Below, in pieces: positions 43,101 through 55,600 of a DNA stretch of 64,000 bases. Source of the stretch: Siphlonurus alternatus (lineage: Eukaryota > Arthropoda > Insecta > Ephemeroptera > Siphlonuridae); NCBI GenBank assembly GCA_949825025.1, contig OX463780.1, positions 25,262,118 to 25,326,117 of the forward strand, written 5' to 3'. Numbering within the stretch: the stretch's first letter is position 1; each line of letters opens with the position of its first letter. Position numbers and translations under genes: made by a program. The notes beneath the pieces were generated by a model, which saw only the letters and a list, made by a program, of their open reading frames with translations, had not been told where the DNA came from and made no database searches.

Positions 43101-46100
43101 TGTAATATTATTATTTAGTTAATATAAACTTATACACAATTCAACAATAACAAGATAACAACATGAATAAAAAGTAACCATAATATTTATAGTAAAAAAC
43201 TAAAAAAAATTACATGAGTTTATTGGATAATATTATCATTTTCAGTATTAATTTCATCAAGCCAGACCGAAAGAGACAAAAAGGAGCTGCATAAAGTAAA
43301 CATTACAGTGCTCGAGAACATGCACGTACAGTTATAATATTTTTATGGTTGTGATAAAGAAAGGAGCGGCATTCAAAAGCAACATAAATTTAAAAAGAGT
43401 AATATCATGACAAATTTATTTTCTTAAGATTTGTTATTTTTTTAAAAAATCTTTAACGCCGCGTCTTGAAAATAGACGACCTGCCGACCTGCATGATTTT
43501 TTTAAATTAAATATTTTGATTTTTAGATAGAGGAGGCGCCGGGCTTCAAGTTACGTTTTATCATTTTTTTTTTTTTTTTTTTTTCAGAAATCTTTGAATC
43601 TTCTAACAACATTAAAATCGTGCTGCATGATAATGATACCACATTGTGTTGTAGACAATTTTTTTAAGGAAGTAATTGCAGATTTAAAAATATATAATAT
43701 GTATATATTATATTATACATAACTCGAGGCCCTTTTATCCAAATAAGTAAAAAAATTAATGCAGATTGTCCATTGAGAATAAAATTCAAAACGCTTGAAA
43801 TGAACTTTGGTGTCTTAAAATCAAATTTTTATCCATTGTGTTTATTATTGTTATGATTGCATGCTAGCAACAACAAGAAAGGTTAAGCGCTTAGTCTGCT
43901 GCAGCTCTGCCACGTGCCGCGAGCTGACCTTGGTTTATTACTCCACGTGTCCCCTCCCCTCCAAATTCCTCCTGCCCCCCTCCTCTTCTTACCTGTCTCT
44001 CTCCTCCCATCTTGGCCGTCGCCTGCAAATTGCTTTGTGACCCGCGCGGCGGTGATGCAACCGGCGGAACAGCTTTCTGCCGTGCACTAAAATGCAGTTA
44101 AGAAATATGAGGTGTCAACATATAAGGCTCGTTGTTGTGCATTGAAATTCTTTATCACTGTGATAAGCAATTAGTTTTTTTTATTTAATTTATAAATATC
44201 GAAACAACAATTATTGTCAGAAAATATCAATAGTATTATAATAACTAAAAATAAAATGACAAAAAACATAAATAACAAACAATTATTTATGTTATGTTAT
44301 TTATTTATGTTATTTATGTACTCATGAGGAAAATATAATAAAATTAAAAAATAAAAATAAAAACAGTTTTGGTACATACACAGTAATCAATAAAATTATA
44401 TGAAAATTAAAATTATAATAATTTTATTTTTAATTATAAGACAAGTTTAGTATTTTATTTTCTACTTGCATTGGGTGGTTATAAAAATATATCTGGTGCA
44501 AAATTCTTGACTATAACTTAAGAATGAAATTCTTGTTTCCTTTTAAATAATTTTTGTCCGAAATAATTTATAATTATAAGATATATAATATTAAACTAGA
44601 GAACATATTTTTCCCTATTTACCTAAACAAAATTAAGTCTATCAAACTATATAATTTATAGTGTTTAAAAAAAAAAAAAACAGCATACAAACAAACCTTT
44701 TTTTAATTTTTTAACAAATTTTAGAATGACACTTGCATAAAAAATATATCAATTTGATCTCTGATCCACGAGATGTCATCACCATGACATAAATATTCCC
44801 AGTAAATCCAAACAAAGCATCAGTTTTGCATGGTTATAAACCTCTCGCAAATATTTCTACTACAAAATATTTACTTATGCTGCACCTTTAGCGCAAAGAG
44901 AAAACATGATTATATTCCCATGTGTTGTGATTATCAATATTTTATTTCATATAGATCCGGATTAATGTAGCTCAGATCAAAATGATGTTGGTAAAATAAG
45001 ATAAAAGAGAGTACTTGTCTAAAAACTTGATTTATCATTGAAGAAGGATATAAAAAAATGTATAGTTTGCACCTGCGCCTGTGGTGTATAAAAAATTGTT
45101 GCCTGCAACGTCTAAAAATATTTGTACAATAGACTACGAAAAAAAAAAAAGTTGTACAGTGGATATCACTTAAACAAGATTGACAAGATGAGGATTTTTT
45201 ACCATTTACTTTACAATCAAATTTTTTTATTGTCACCATAATATATATATTATATTATAGAAGTGCAGATAAAAATGTGATATTTCCAACAGAATTCTTA
45301 TCATTTTTGATAAAATTGAAAATTATATTAACTTCGTAATAAAGTTGATTTATTATATAATATATATTTATGATTATATATCCGAAACTAGCTGATATGC
45401 TTTATTTTTAATTATTATATTAATGTATATACGTACGGGATTTAATGCAGAAATATTATAGCTAAACATATTTTTGAATGCCGTTATAATTAAAATATCT
45501 AAAGTATTATGTGCTGCATGAATAAAATTGAAAATTATTATGTTGAAATATTATTATTAATGTTGCCAAAAGGTTTTACGTGAAATATTTAATTGTAGTC
45601 ATGTTTAATATAAATATGCCATGGTTTCATCATGTTTGTACCATCCTCAGTCATTTATAGACACTACAGTTTGTTAGTTGTCAGGACGAATCTAATTAAG
45701 TGGCCGAACACGAGCCGAAGTGCACGATGAAAACAAAGTAAAATGTGACGTTCCTCGGGTTTTTTTACAGGGCGATAAAAATTATTTGGTAAAAACTTAA
45801 ATGAAAATAATAATATAATATATACCATATCATTATCATAATTAAAGTTTCAATAAATATGTCTTAAATTGAAACTTTAATGTTCAGTTGTGTATAATAG
45901 GGTATTAGTTGGTGACTTTTGATATTTTTATTTTTAAGTATAAACGACAGAGCATAGAGCAAACCATGCAATGATGTAGTGATAGGATGTAATTCATAAT
46001 AATTGTAAATACCTTTAATAACAGGTGCAAGTGAGAGCGAATATAAACTTGTGAGTCATGCGGGCAGGCGGGCGAATCTCGACGCGTGGACCTCTCGCCC

Positions 46101-46679
46101 GAAGTCACGTATACAAAATAAATATAAGGTCGATTTTACTACATTTTAATACCACAAAGTGGACCTTAAGAACTCGGAGAACACCAAGGCCAAGGCCGTT
46201 GATCGCAAGGCCACATGCTGCAATATATAATGTATATGTATGTCTAAGTAATCAAGTCTAATTAGAGTCATGAAGACTTCGCTACTTGCTTTGCTTATCT
46301 CTCGCTCTCTGATGATGCACACACGTGTAGAAAATTTAGACGGAGCTTTTTTTATTATTATAATCATTTTAATGTGAATATTATTATAATTATGCATTTT
46401 ACTGTTTGCAGTAGTAAAATCACAGGTCAAAATTTAACATATTTAATTACAATATATTCTTACCATGTGCTGAATTTCATAAATTTTCCTTGTACTTTTG
46501 TATTTTACCCAAGGGATTTTTACAAACATGTATTATTTTAGGTAGATATTTTATTGTTTTAATTTTTCCTTTGAAATTAAAGAAATATAAACTAAAAATT
46601 AAAATAAACCAATAATAAAAATATTTTAAAAAAGACATGAAGTAGAGCTGCTTTTTAAAATGACACAGAACAGTATATA

Positions 46680-46730
<51 letters not shown>

Positions 46731-47356
46731 GTGCACGTATACTGGATAATAAAATTATTTGATGGTGTAATAAAAAAGGGATTTATTTTAAACCCTGTAC
46801 TTGAGGTATTGACAATTTTGAATCTCTAATGATAAATAAAATATTTCAAAGTTCAAAGACTGTTAAGTATGTATAAGTATGTTAAGACTAATCCCTTTAA
46901 GTGAAAGTGTAATTTAATTTCATTGCCTTATTCAGCACTGATCACGAGAGAAGAATTCTGCCACGTGGAAACAAAAGACCACAAATTACGCAAAACATAA
47001 TCACTTAAATTACAGTGCATGCGAGCGTTGCTACATTGTGATTACTCTAAACTCTAATGTCCCTATAACCGTCAATCATGATATACATCAGCATGGGACT
47101 CTCAATTACGCCAACAGCTCATCTCGCGAGATTATTGCGTTAATATGTAAATCTCGTCAGTTATACAGTGCGATGAAAAGAGAAACAAGTTATAAATTCT
47201 TTGCAATAATTGCAATATAAATGTTTTATAATTGAAAGATTTCATAGTTGCTAATTTTTATTGCTTTTCAACTGCAGTGCATATCTGAACAAAACGAATA
47301 TTTAACATCTGCTTGCATGATGTGCTGGATCCATAACTTCAGTAAGAAAGTCGTTT

Positions 47357-47468
47357 ACAATCAAAACCACGCAGTAATATAATGCGTTTTCGGTAAAGTT
47401 CATTATCTTACTTAATTACCAGGAAAGTGGCCTTTCTTGAAAACGCATATTGCCGGTTTTGATTTTAG
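47357..47468. repeat. imperfect inverted repeat, possible MITE
   Basis: CAATCAAAACCACGCAGTAA with AATGCGTTTTC at the left is mirrored by GAAAACGCATATTGCCGG with TTTTGATTTTAG at the right. It is short, and the boundaries are approximate. Confidence 0.4.
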
Positions 47469-47536
47469 AGACAAAGAAATGCAGATATGCAATTCTGGGA
47501 GAGGTGTATACAAGAAGATCATCCAGTCGAGACATC

Positions 47537-47930
47537 ACATAATTTTTTTTTTTTTTTTTTTTTACAAGGATACACCCCTAAGAGCTTACAGCTCGCGGCG
47601 GGGTACTGGGTAGGGATAAGGTAGGGAACGGATGCCACGGCCTGTTACGCGTCCCAGCATTCGCTGAGGTGAGACTGAGGGAACCGTGGAAAACCTCAGT
47701 CAGGACGGACACCTCTACTTTTTCTCAATGGACCAAAGCGATGTCCAAAGCCTGGGGAACCACACACAAGTGCATCACTGCACTGGGTGGAAAGCGAGAC
47801 GAATTTACCCCAGGGAGGGAGCAGCGTATTTTTTACTTGAAACGGTCACCCATCCAAGTACTAACCACGCTCGACGTAGCCTGACTTCGGTTCACCACCC
47901 CTTTGCGCATTCACTGCGTATATCAACGTT
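47537..47930 (-). mobile_element. 5S rRNA-headed SINE, body type B, longest copy
   Basis: Read on the minus strand, a diverged 5S-like head (GTGAATGCGC, CCGAAGTC, GCGTGGTTAGTACTTGGATG then GGTGACC) is followed by a body of about 270 bases. It ends in GGGGTGTATCCTTGTA and a poly-A tail. The TTAGTACTTGGATGGG block is the 5S box C region. Fragments of the same body are at 33075-33182, 33517-33693, 35268-35377 and 42488-42672. SINE3-class origin from 5S RNA is established in other animals; this family is not one I recognise. Confidence 0.78.
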
Positions 47931-48706
47931 GACAAATATATATAGAAAGGATGAAGTTCGTGCTGTCAATACCTGCATATATGTGTTGTTCGTCCCACGC
48001 GAGGTGTATATAAAATAACAATATATAAGCCCCGATATTATGATGTTTTTCAACAACACAAATTAAAATTTAACTTCATGATAATATCCTATATATATGA
48101 TTATATAAATAAATAAAATATATTATATATATTAAAATTAATACAAAATATACTGCAGTATTGAATATTTTATTAATATTATTCCAAACGCAAATAAAGG
48201 TACGAAAACAACATGTTTTCATTGCAATTGGTTGGGGAGTGGGGAGGGGAATGTGTCTATTCGTAAACTCTGGTCAGAGTTATAATATTATACACTTTCT
48301 GCACCCAACAGACCTTATGCACTTGGACATTAAGGTTAATCGCGGGTGCAGAAAGTATAAGAAGTTTGTGCTGACCCTTCAAAATTGAAACAAAAATTAA
48401 GATATATAACTTTCAACTTTATGGTATAATATTATAGTAAGTGTATGCTTTTATTATTTACAGTGTACCGCACTCTGACCTCTTTTTGAAATTTGGAAGT
48501 TTGAGCACAGATAAAAGAAGATCATGCAGAAACGTATACAAAAAGATTAAAAATATTAAAATAAAATTATTGCAAAACATTGAATTCATGTTTAAGACTG
48601 AAGTATAATATAAAAAGTAAATTTAAATAAAAATTAGTAAAAAATAGCATGATGATTTTGCATGATCAACATATGAGTTACGTAACATTAATAACTAAAA
48701 CACAAT

Positions 48707-48868
48707 GGTGGTATTCACGAAGAGTTAAGGAGTGTTTTAGGGAGAGATTGTTATTTTAAGAAGCGTTTTTCTTACCTGTTACGTTTTTCTTATCTGTTAC
48801 CTAGTATAAAAAACGCTTCTTAAAATATCTCTCCCTAAAACACTCCTTAACTCTTCGTGAATCCCACC
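48707..48868. mobile_element. short palindromic MITE
   Basis: Arms TATTCACGAAGAGTTAAGG and AGTGTTTTAGGGAGAGAT are mirrored at 48800-48868, with a duplicated TTTTCTTACCTGTTACG-like centre. About 160 bp, non-coding, able to form one long hairpin. Confidence 0.7.
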
Positions 48869-50059
48869 AAATGTACATTATTCTTTTCTTTTTTCCTTTT
48901 TTTTTGTGTAAATTTGGATACAAATTCAAACCCTAGGTTCTTATCCATGGCAACATAAAATGTGAATTCCAATAAGATATTACACCCCGTCATATCAACT
49001 GTATTAAGTAATGTGCAAGGCCAGCTGTGGTATTTGGCATTATGTAATTGATAGTCAGCAGCATACTGCGCCTCATGTAAACAGCTCAGCTGACGATATA
49101 TTGCTCTCATGGGGCCAAACAAAAAGTCAAGCTTGACCTCGGTGGCAAACTGCGCACCACCAAATCATTAATTGAACACAAGCTTGTTGACGAGACTCAA
49201 TGTGATTAATGAATATAAAATCTCAATCGCTTCCTTCATATTGACGGAATTAACATATAATATATTTGTGTATATATACGCAAATGACTGCATTTTACTC
49301 TGTTCCAATTTGTATGACTATAAACTCTATAAAATGCCAACTTTATTGCAAATATTTCATTAGGTATAAATTTAATGTATGAACTATTCATTGTTGTTTA
49401 AAAAAAACCTTGAGATGGAGCGCCGCGTCAAAAGTGCAAAATTTTTATCGCCTGTAAGGTATGCAACTTATTCTGCATCAAGGCCATCACGTATAACTTA
49501 TCTTTAAGAAACGTGGAAAAACTGATTAGGAAAATTTTCATTAACGCTGTTATAGAAATTTGATATGTAATGTTTTGATGATATGCAATAACTTATCTTG
49601 TTTTGCTAACAATAAGTAAACATCCCCGTAAAACGTTAATTGTTCGATTTGATTTCTGCAATGCCAACAATTATTGTTTTTCATTAGATATTTCTGATGT
49701 ACATTTATGTTACAATTGTTACATAGCATTACTTGATCTTGCAATTCTTGCGATACATGAGTAATTATTGAAATATTTGAAACGCATTCAAATTCATGAA
49801 CAAAAACAACAACAGCAACGTTAATTATACTACAACTGGAAGTTTGTTGTGCTTGCTATGCAAATTTTGCCCTCGAGAGTTTGTGCGTAGTGGCGAGCAC
49901 GTGGCAAAGTGAACTCTCAGGCGAACAGTTCCCCAAGTTTCCAACAATATATGTATAATATATAAATTTGTTTATTCATGGCATATATATAGAATTCGAC
50001 ATAAGACATATATATTACATAATAAAAAATTGCTGTGGCAATGGATCGATATGATGAGT

Positions 50060-50368
50060 ATCGACCTCCAAATTTTTTATAGCAGAAATGGATAGAGGAT
50101 GAAAAGTTATGTTACTCTGATTTTTTTCAGATTTTTTAGGGACCGGGAAGTATTGCTAAAAAGTTTTGGCGAGGTCGGGTTCGAATCCACGTCCCTTTTG
50201 GGTCCTATCTTTTATTATATAAGAGAGGCGGCAAGAGGCGGCACTTTTTCTGCACGTACTTTCAATAATTTTTAAAAAATAGTTGCCGGGCTCTAAAAAA
50301 TCTGAAAAAAAAAATCAGAGTAGTATAACTTTGCGCCTTCTATCCATTTCTGCAATAAAAAAATTGAG
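50060..50368. mobile_element. palindromic element P2, copy 3, with altered centre
   Basis: The outer arms match the 25367-25665 copy (GCAGAAATGGATAGAGGAT... ending TCCATTTCTGCAATAAA). The usual CACGGGCAGC core is replaced by about 90 bases containing GGTCGGGTTCGAATCCACG, which includes a perfect tRNA box B-like GGTTCGAATCC, and TATAAGAGAGGCGG. It could be a SINE or tRNA fragment inserted in the loop. Confidence 0.6.
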
Positions 50369-50370
50369 GT

Positions 50371-50496
50371 CGATTTGTACACCTGATATTTTAGCTACTG
50401 ATAGGGGGTGTGCAGAAGAGAACATTTTTTTTTTTTTTTTTTATAATTTTTGTGTGAGGGATTTTTTTTTTAACATTTGGTGGCGTTATTTTACCC
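50371..50496. mobile_element. palindromic TTAA element, right-half fragment
   Basis: It contains TACACCTGATATTTTAGC, ACTGATAGGGGGTGT, a T-rich block, GTGTGAGGGATTTTT and a terminal TTACCC followed by TTAA at 50497-50500. The left arm is gone and the fragment directly abuts the P2 copy at 50060-50368. Confidence 0.7.
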
Positions 50497-50710
50497 TTAA
50501 AGATTTATCATAAATAATTAGCCTTAATTATTAATTAAATTATTATAATATTTTTATTATAATTTTTAATTGTATTAAACATGAAATATATACATATAAT
50601 TAATTAAGTGTAGTAACAATAATTACTACACTTTCAGTTTTTTAATTAAGGTTGTTTTTCACCTAGAGAAAATGTGGTAATATGATAAAAATTTAAGGTG
50701 TTTAAATATT

Positions 50711-50743
<33 letters not shown>

Positions 50744-51289
50744 CATTTTAATCATATACATTATTGTCCAGCCAAAGCTTTAAAAATGCCAAAGCTTTAT
50801 ATTTTTAAAGCTTGCCGGCTGGTGCAAATTATACATACAGAATAATATTTTTAATCAAGCTCTCATAGCAAATAGAAATGAAACAATTGTATTATTTTAT
50901 AATACTATGACACAAAAAAGGCAAAAATAAATTCATAAAAAATACTAACGAAACTACTTCTCACACAACCATCACAGTGGTTTGATATATGAGACAGTCA
51001 ATTCTCAATTTTTAATTATAATAATTATGTATTTTTGTTATTCATTTGATATATCTATAGAAATTTTAACAGAGTTTATTTTCAACCAATTTTTTAATTT
51101 TTAGCTTGATTCTTATCAAATTAAAGATGGCAATTAATAAAATCCAGTATGAAATTTGAAACACGGTTATTATATAAAAATCTCATATGCACTCTGTCTG
51201 TTAGAATATTTCTGCAAGAATTAAGGAATACATTTTAAAAATTGAAAATGTTTTATAACTTAATTGCTTAATAAAAATATATTATAATT

Positions 51290-51490
51290 TGAGAAAATTC
51301 AAAGGGGCCAGTTTTCTCACAATATAGCAGCTTCATTTCTGGTGTCCGTTCATATAAGGCTTTATGTTAAACTTCTAGCTCACTTTTCACAAAACTGGTA
51401 AAATAGAACTATGTATTTCAAAATTATTTGTATGCCATTCATTGATTGGAAGTTTTAATTAAGTCCCCTGCAAATCTCATTAAAATCAAG
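51290..51490 (+). repeat. dispersed repeat R1, copy 2
   Basis: Collinear with 50-290: CAGTTTTCTCACAA, GCTTCATTTCTGG, TAAACTTCTAGCTCAC, CACAAAACTGGT and TCCCCTGCAAATCTCAT. No coding potential. Confidence 0.6.
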
Positions 51491-51759
51491 GAGGCTGATT
51501 CAGAGATAATAATTACCTGACATGAGATTAATCCTTGAAAAGAAAACAAAATTAATAGAAATTAAATTCTTTAAGAAAAATGTATATTTTCCTTATTCTT
51601 AACATGAATACTATATGTTTCCAGTTAAATATTCAGAACTCTCAAAGTCTTCCTACATTTTTTTTTTGTTTTTTATATATACAATTAAGAATGTGATAAG
51701 AAAAAAATTAATCGAACTACATTAAAAATGAATGAATGAATGAATGAATGAAAGAAAAT

Positions 51760-52506
51760 AAACTCTGCAAATTTTGTTTTGTATTCAATAAGGGATGTTG
51801 TATCACACGAATCATTAATTGCAGTGTATTATGCCTATGTTTACTCTCATTTGGCGTATGGAATAATATTTTATGGATCAATTAATAAATTACTTCATAA
51901 GCTTTTTATTTTACAAAAGCGTTCTTTACGAACAATGTTAAAATTTAAAAAAAGAGATTCGTGTGTTACACATTTCAAAAGTAATAAAATTTTAACTGTT
52001 CCATGCATGTATATTGTTCATTGTGCAATGTTTAAGAGGAATCATCCTGAGCTGTTTATAATAGCTGATACAGTCCATTGTTATAATACAAGAAATAGGA
52101 ACAACCCTCGGGTTGGAAAACAGAGTTCAGTGTTTGCTGAGGGGAATCCTCATTTTCAATGTGCAAAAATTTATGATTTTCTTCCTTCTTCTTTAAAAAA
52201 TCTGGAATCTGATTCTGTTTTTAAAGCTAAGCTTAAATCTGTGTTAATTGATAAAGAATTTTATTCTGTTAAAAGTTTCTTTGCTAATAAATTGTCTGAG
52301 AATTGTTTAAATCTATAATTTAAATTTCAATGCTAGGCTTGTGTTTTTTTTTTATGATGAAATTTGTGGCTGTTTTGTTTGTTAGTATAATATGTGATTT
52401 GTTTTTGTATAGTTATTAGTATTTTGGTATCTTGTGACATTTGACGTGATGTATGTTGCCTTGTGCAACCTTTAACTTCGAAATAAAATTATTATTATTA
52501 TTATTA
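51760..52506 (+). mobile_element. LINE 3' fragment with (ATT)n tail
   Basis: An open frame to 52318 (about 180 codons, no real start) encodes the C-terminal domain of a non-LTR retrotransposon (YYAYVYSHLAYGIIFYG, LQKRSLRTML, NTRNRNNP, KIYDFLPSSLKNLES). The 3' UTR ends GAAATAAAATT followed by (ATT)n to about 52511. It is flanked by (GAAT)n-like sequence on both sides (51729-51752 and about 52515-52532), suggesting insertion into a GAAT repeat or a target duplication. It is related to, but distinct from, the 13976-14503 fragment. Confidence 0.75.
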
Positions 52507-52591
52507 TTATTAATGGATGAATGAACGAATGAAATAAAGGTATCATAACTCACAAAAATCACAAGCAACTATTTTAGTTCAATGTAGTAAC

Positions 52592-52597
52592 TTTATT
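52592..52597 (-). promoter_or_regulatory. candidate polyadenylation signal for ESF1
   Basis: AATAAA on the minus strand, about 67 bases after the ESF1 stop codon. It is the first canonical hexamer downstream and would give a very short 3' UTR. Confidence 0.45.
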
Positions 52598-52663
52598 ATA
52601 AACAAAAAAAATGTTTTTTCCTACATCAGCAAGCTCAAAATAAGTTCTGATTTATGAAGTGTT

Positions 52664-55600
52664 TTAGTGGCGTTTTCCTCTGCTTGCCATGCTCATCTCT
52701 GTCTTTCGTTTGACGTTGCGCACCAGCTGGGACAGTTCTGCGTCCCGAGGACGCTTGGCTTTGGGTGTCTTGTCAATGGAAACCTCCTGCAATGACAACA
52801 CAGTCAGCACAAATGTGAAACATTAATGTGTTCTTTTAAAATGAGTAATTTTGAAGTGAATATAGTTTTTTGTGAGAAAGACTGTGAATAAATTTCTTTT
52901 ATCATTCATTAATTAATTTAATAGGTTGTAAATTTATTTATATATTAGGTCCATATCATCATGGTACCATCTCTAAATTCTACATAGGAAATCAGCTTTA
53001 CATCAGCAATTTAAACACTTTTTACCAAGTTGACATTGAACAATTACACATTACCATGACTATAAGGAATGTTGGGTTTCATCAATATTATAATATATTA
53101 TGTAGTAAAAAAAAAAATAAATAAATAAAATGTAATTGCTTTTACTCTCTTTCACTATTTTAACAAACTTGCTCTTTGGTGTAGTGGTTAGTACACTTGG
53201 CTCTCGTCCGAGAGGTCCCCAGTTCAAATCCCGAATACGGCAGACTTTTCGCGACTTGCAATGGATGTGACTAGCTACTAGATGAAAGAGTTGGTAGGAG
53301 GAAGGCAGCTTACAGCTGTCTATACTCCGCTGGGGTGATTAAGACCGCGGAATGTTGTGCAAACAACATACGTGCCCCGCTAAGAAACGGTGCTTAACTG
53401 TCTGGCGTGCAGACTAGGTATTAGGAGCCCCAGAGAGCACTGTGAACAATGTTGAAAAACAAGTTCCGCCATTGGTAACCAACCAACCAACCAACTATTT
53501 TAACACTCCAGCAGTCATTGTTGGTCAGACCATTAAAAAATAAACAAAAAAACATTAGAACTTGTAAAAAATAAATTTCATGCAATTTGAGGCCAAATAG
53601 AGAGTAAGTTCTTGCCCTCACAAGCATGACAAATGATACTAACTAGATCAATGATTTTTATTTTTGCTAAAGATTTGAATGAATATTTATTGTAATTTAA
53701 CTGCACAAAATATTTGAACTTCATTATCATAAAACCTACAATGTATTACATTTTTTCATTTTTTAATTTCATTAATAAATATACAGTATGCTACAATGCT
53801 TCAATTTTTTCAGATTTTTTTCTGAGTCTGGAAACTATTTTTAAAAAGTTATTGTTGACAGTATCGTCCATACCTTCTGGAAGCATTTCCTGATATAAAC
53901 TGCACTATATATTTCAGGATGACTTTGACAATGTCACTCACCCGGTGCTCCTGAGTGCGTCTCCTGAGCTTCTCTGCAACGAGGGCCTGCGTGGAGCGAG
54001 AGGCTTTGAAGTGAGGGTCTGCAGGGTCAAGGTTGAAGTGATGAGACGTGTAGAGAGCACCAAATCTCGGGTCAGCAACGTCAACCTGAAGCAATAATTA
54101 GTTGCAAAAAGTGGAATCTAGGAGGTACTTCTGCTTTAGGTATACTCCTCGCCTTGGAACACTTCCTCAGCGTTGGTAAAATAAGCACCAGTGTTTTGTT
54201 TAAACAATACATCGTCGCTACGACCATCTCTTAGCAAGGGAAGTTTTAAGGGCAGTATGTACACTCTTCATTTATTTATTTTGTTCTTTTAACAAATCGT
54301 CGCCTCAGAATGCAAGTCGCGTAAGTACAAAAAAATTTGATGGGACTTTGAACTTTATGTTATATTGAGATAAGGTTCAAAGTTGCATCAAATTTTTTTG
54401 TACTTACGCGACTTGCATTCTGAGGCGACGAAATCATTACTAGGGTAAAAAATAATTTAAAATACATAGGGGAGAATTATTTTCGTAAAATCTCTTGAGT
54501 ATTCAAAGATATTACCAGCACTACATTGAGGTATTTCTGTTGTTGCACTTACCTCAAATTCATCATCCTTGGCATGGTCCTTGGCAGGCTGGCGAGTGCC
54601 AAGGTTGAAGTGGCGAGACTGCTCGCCCTCCTCGTCTAACAGCAGCAGCTCCAGCTCAGCCTGCAACTCCAAACTTTTTTATTGTCCCCTGCTAATTGTA
54701 AGCACTATCAACTACCATTGGAACCATTGATTAACTTTTAAATAAAATACCTGGTTCATAAATTAAAATCCTTATTTGTTGCAAATCATATATGAATTAA
54801 AATAAATGAATAATTAATACATATAGAAATTGAAGGGAGTATGCATTTTACATTCTGGTTAGATACAATTCTGAGAATATTAGAAACATTTGACCCTATC
54901 CAATTTTGACCCCACCAGCACTACTCACCCTCTGCTGAGGGTCCTGCTCCTCTTGCTCCTTCCTGCCCTTCTTCTTCTTGCCCTTACGCTTGGGCTTGTC
55001 GCTGCGTTCTGCTGTCAGTTCTGCCCGCACGTCCTGCAGCTCTGCAGGCAGATCGTCGTCACTGAACGCCGCCTGTTCTCCGTCCGCATTGCCACTTGCC
55101 TGAAACATGGGGGCGTCATTATGGGGGGAAAAGGCTATGGGGGGACTAGTATGTACTGAACAGTATTAATGATGCCATACTGTACATTCATACAATTTAT
55201 AAATATGAAAGCATATAAACAAAAATTTGAATGAATAACACAAGAAGGTTTACAAAGATACGATCACAGATAATAATTAATTTATTAATTACTGCACCTT
55301 TAAAATCTTGTATTGAGTCATTATCTCCGGTCTCAAATTTTAAGACTCAAAAAGGCAAAACTTAAATTTATTATATTTATTCATTACATACAGTACAGTA
55401 TTTCACCCATAAATGGTTTAAATGCTGTTATGAATCAATTTAATAAAATTTTCAAGGACAGTAGGTCAGTAGCACGATTTTCAGTAATAATGAAGTAAAA
55501 AAAAATTAAAACGTCTTGAAAAACTGTTTTTTATTGATCCGTAACTTCCTAAAACAAATTCTTTCAACGGCGATAAAGACACTATTTTCGTGAAACTACA

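Noticed and set aside
44934..45239. 101-codon minus-strand ORF
   Set aside because: Low-complexity, no motif, typical of chance ORFs in this composition.
47686..48018. 110-codon plus-strand ORF
   Set aside because: It lies across the antisense strand of the 5S-headed SINE and beyond, without any recognisable domain.
53171..53243. Functional tRNA-Glu gene
   Set aside because: Acceptor and T stems are degenerate, and a SINE body and tail follow.
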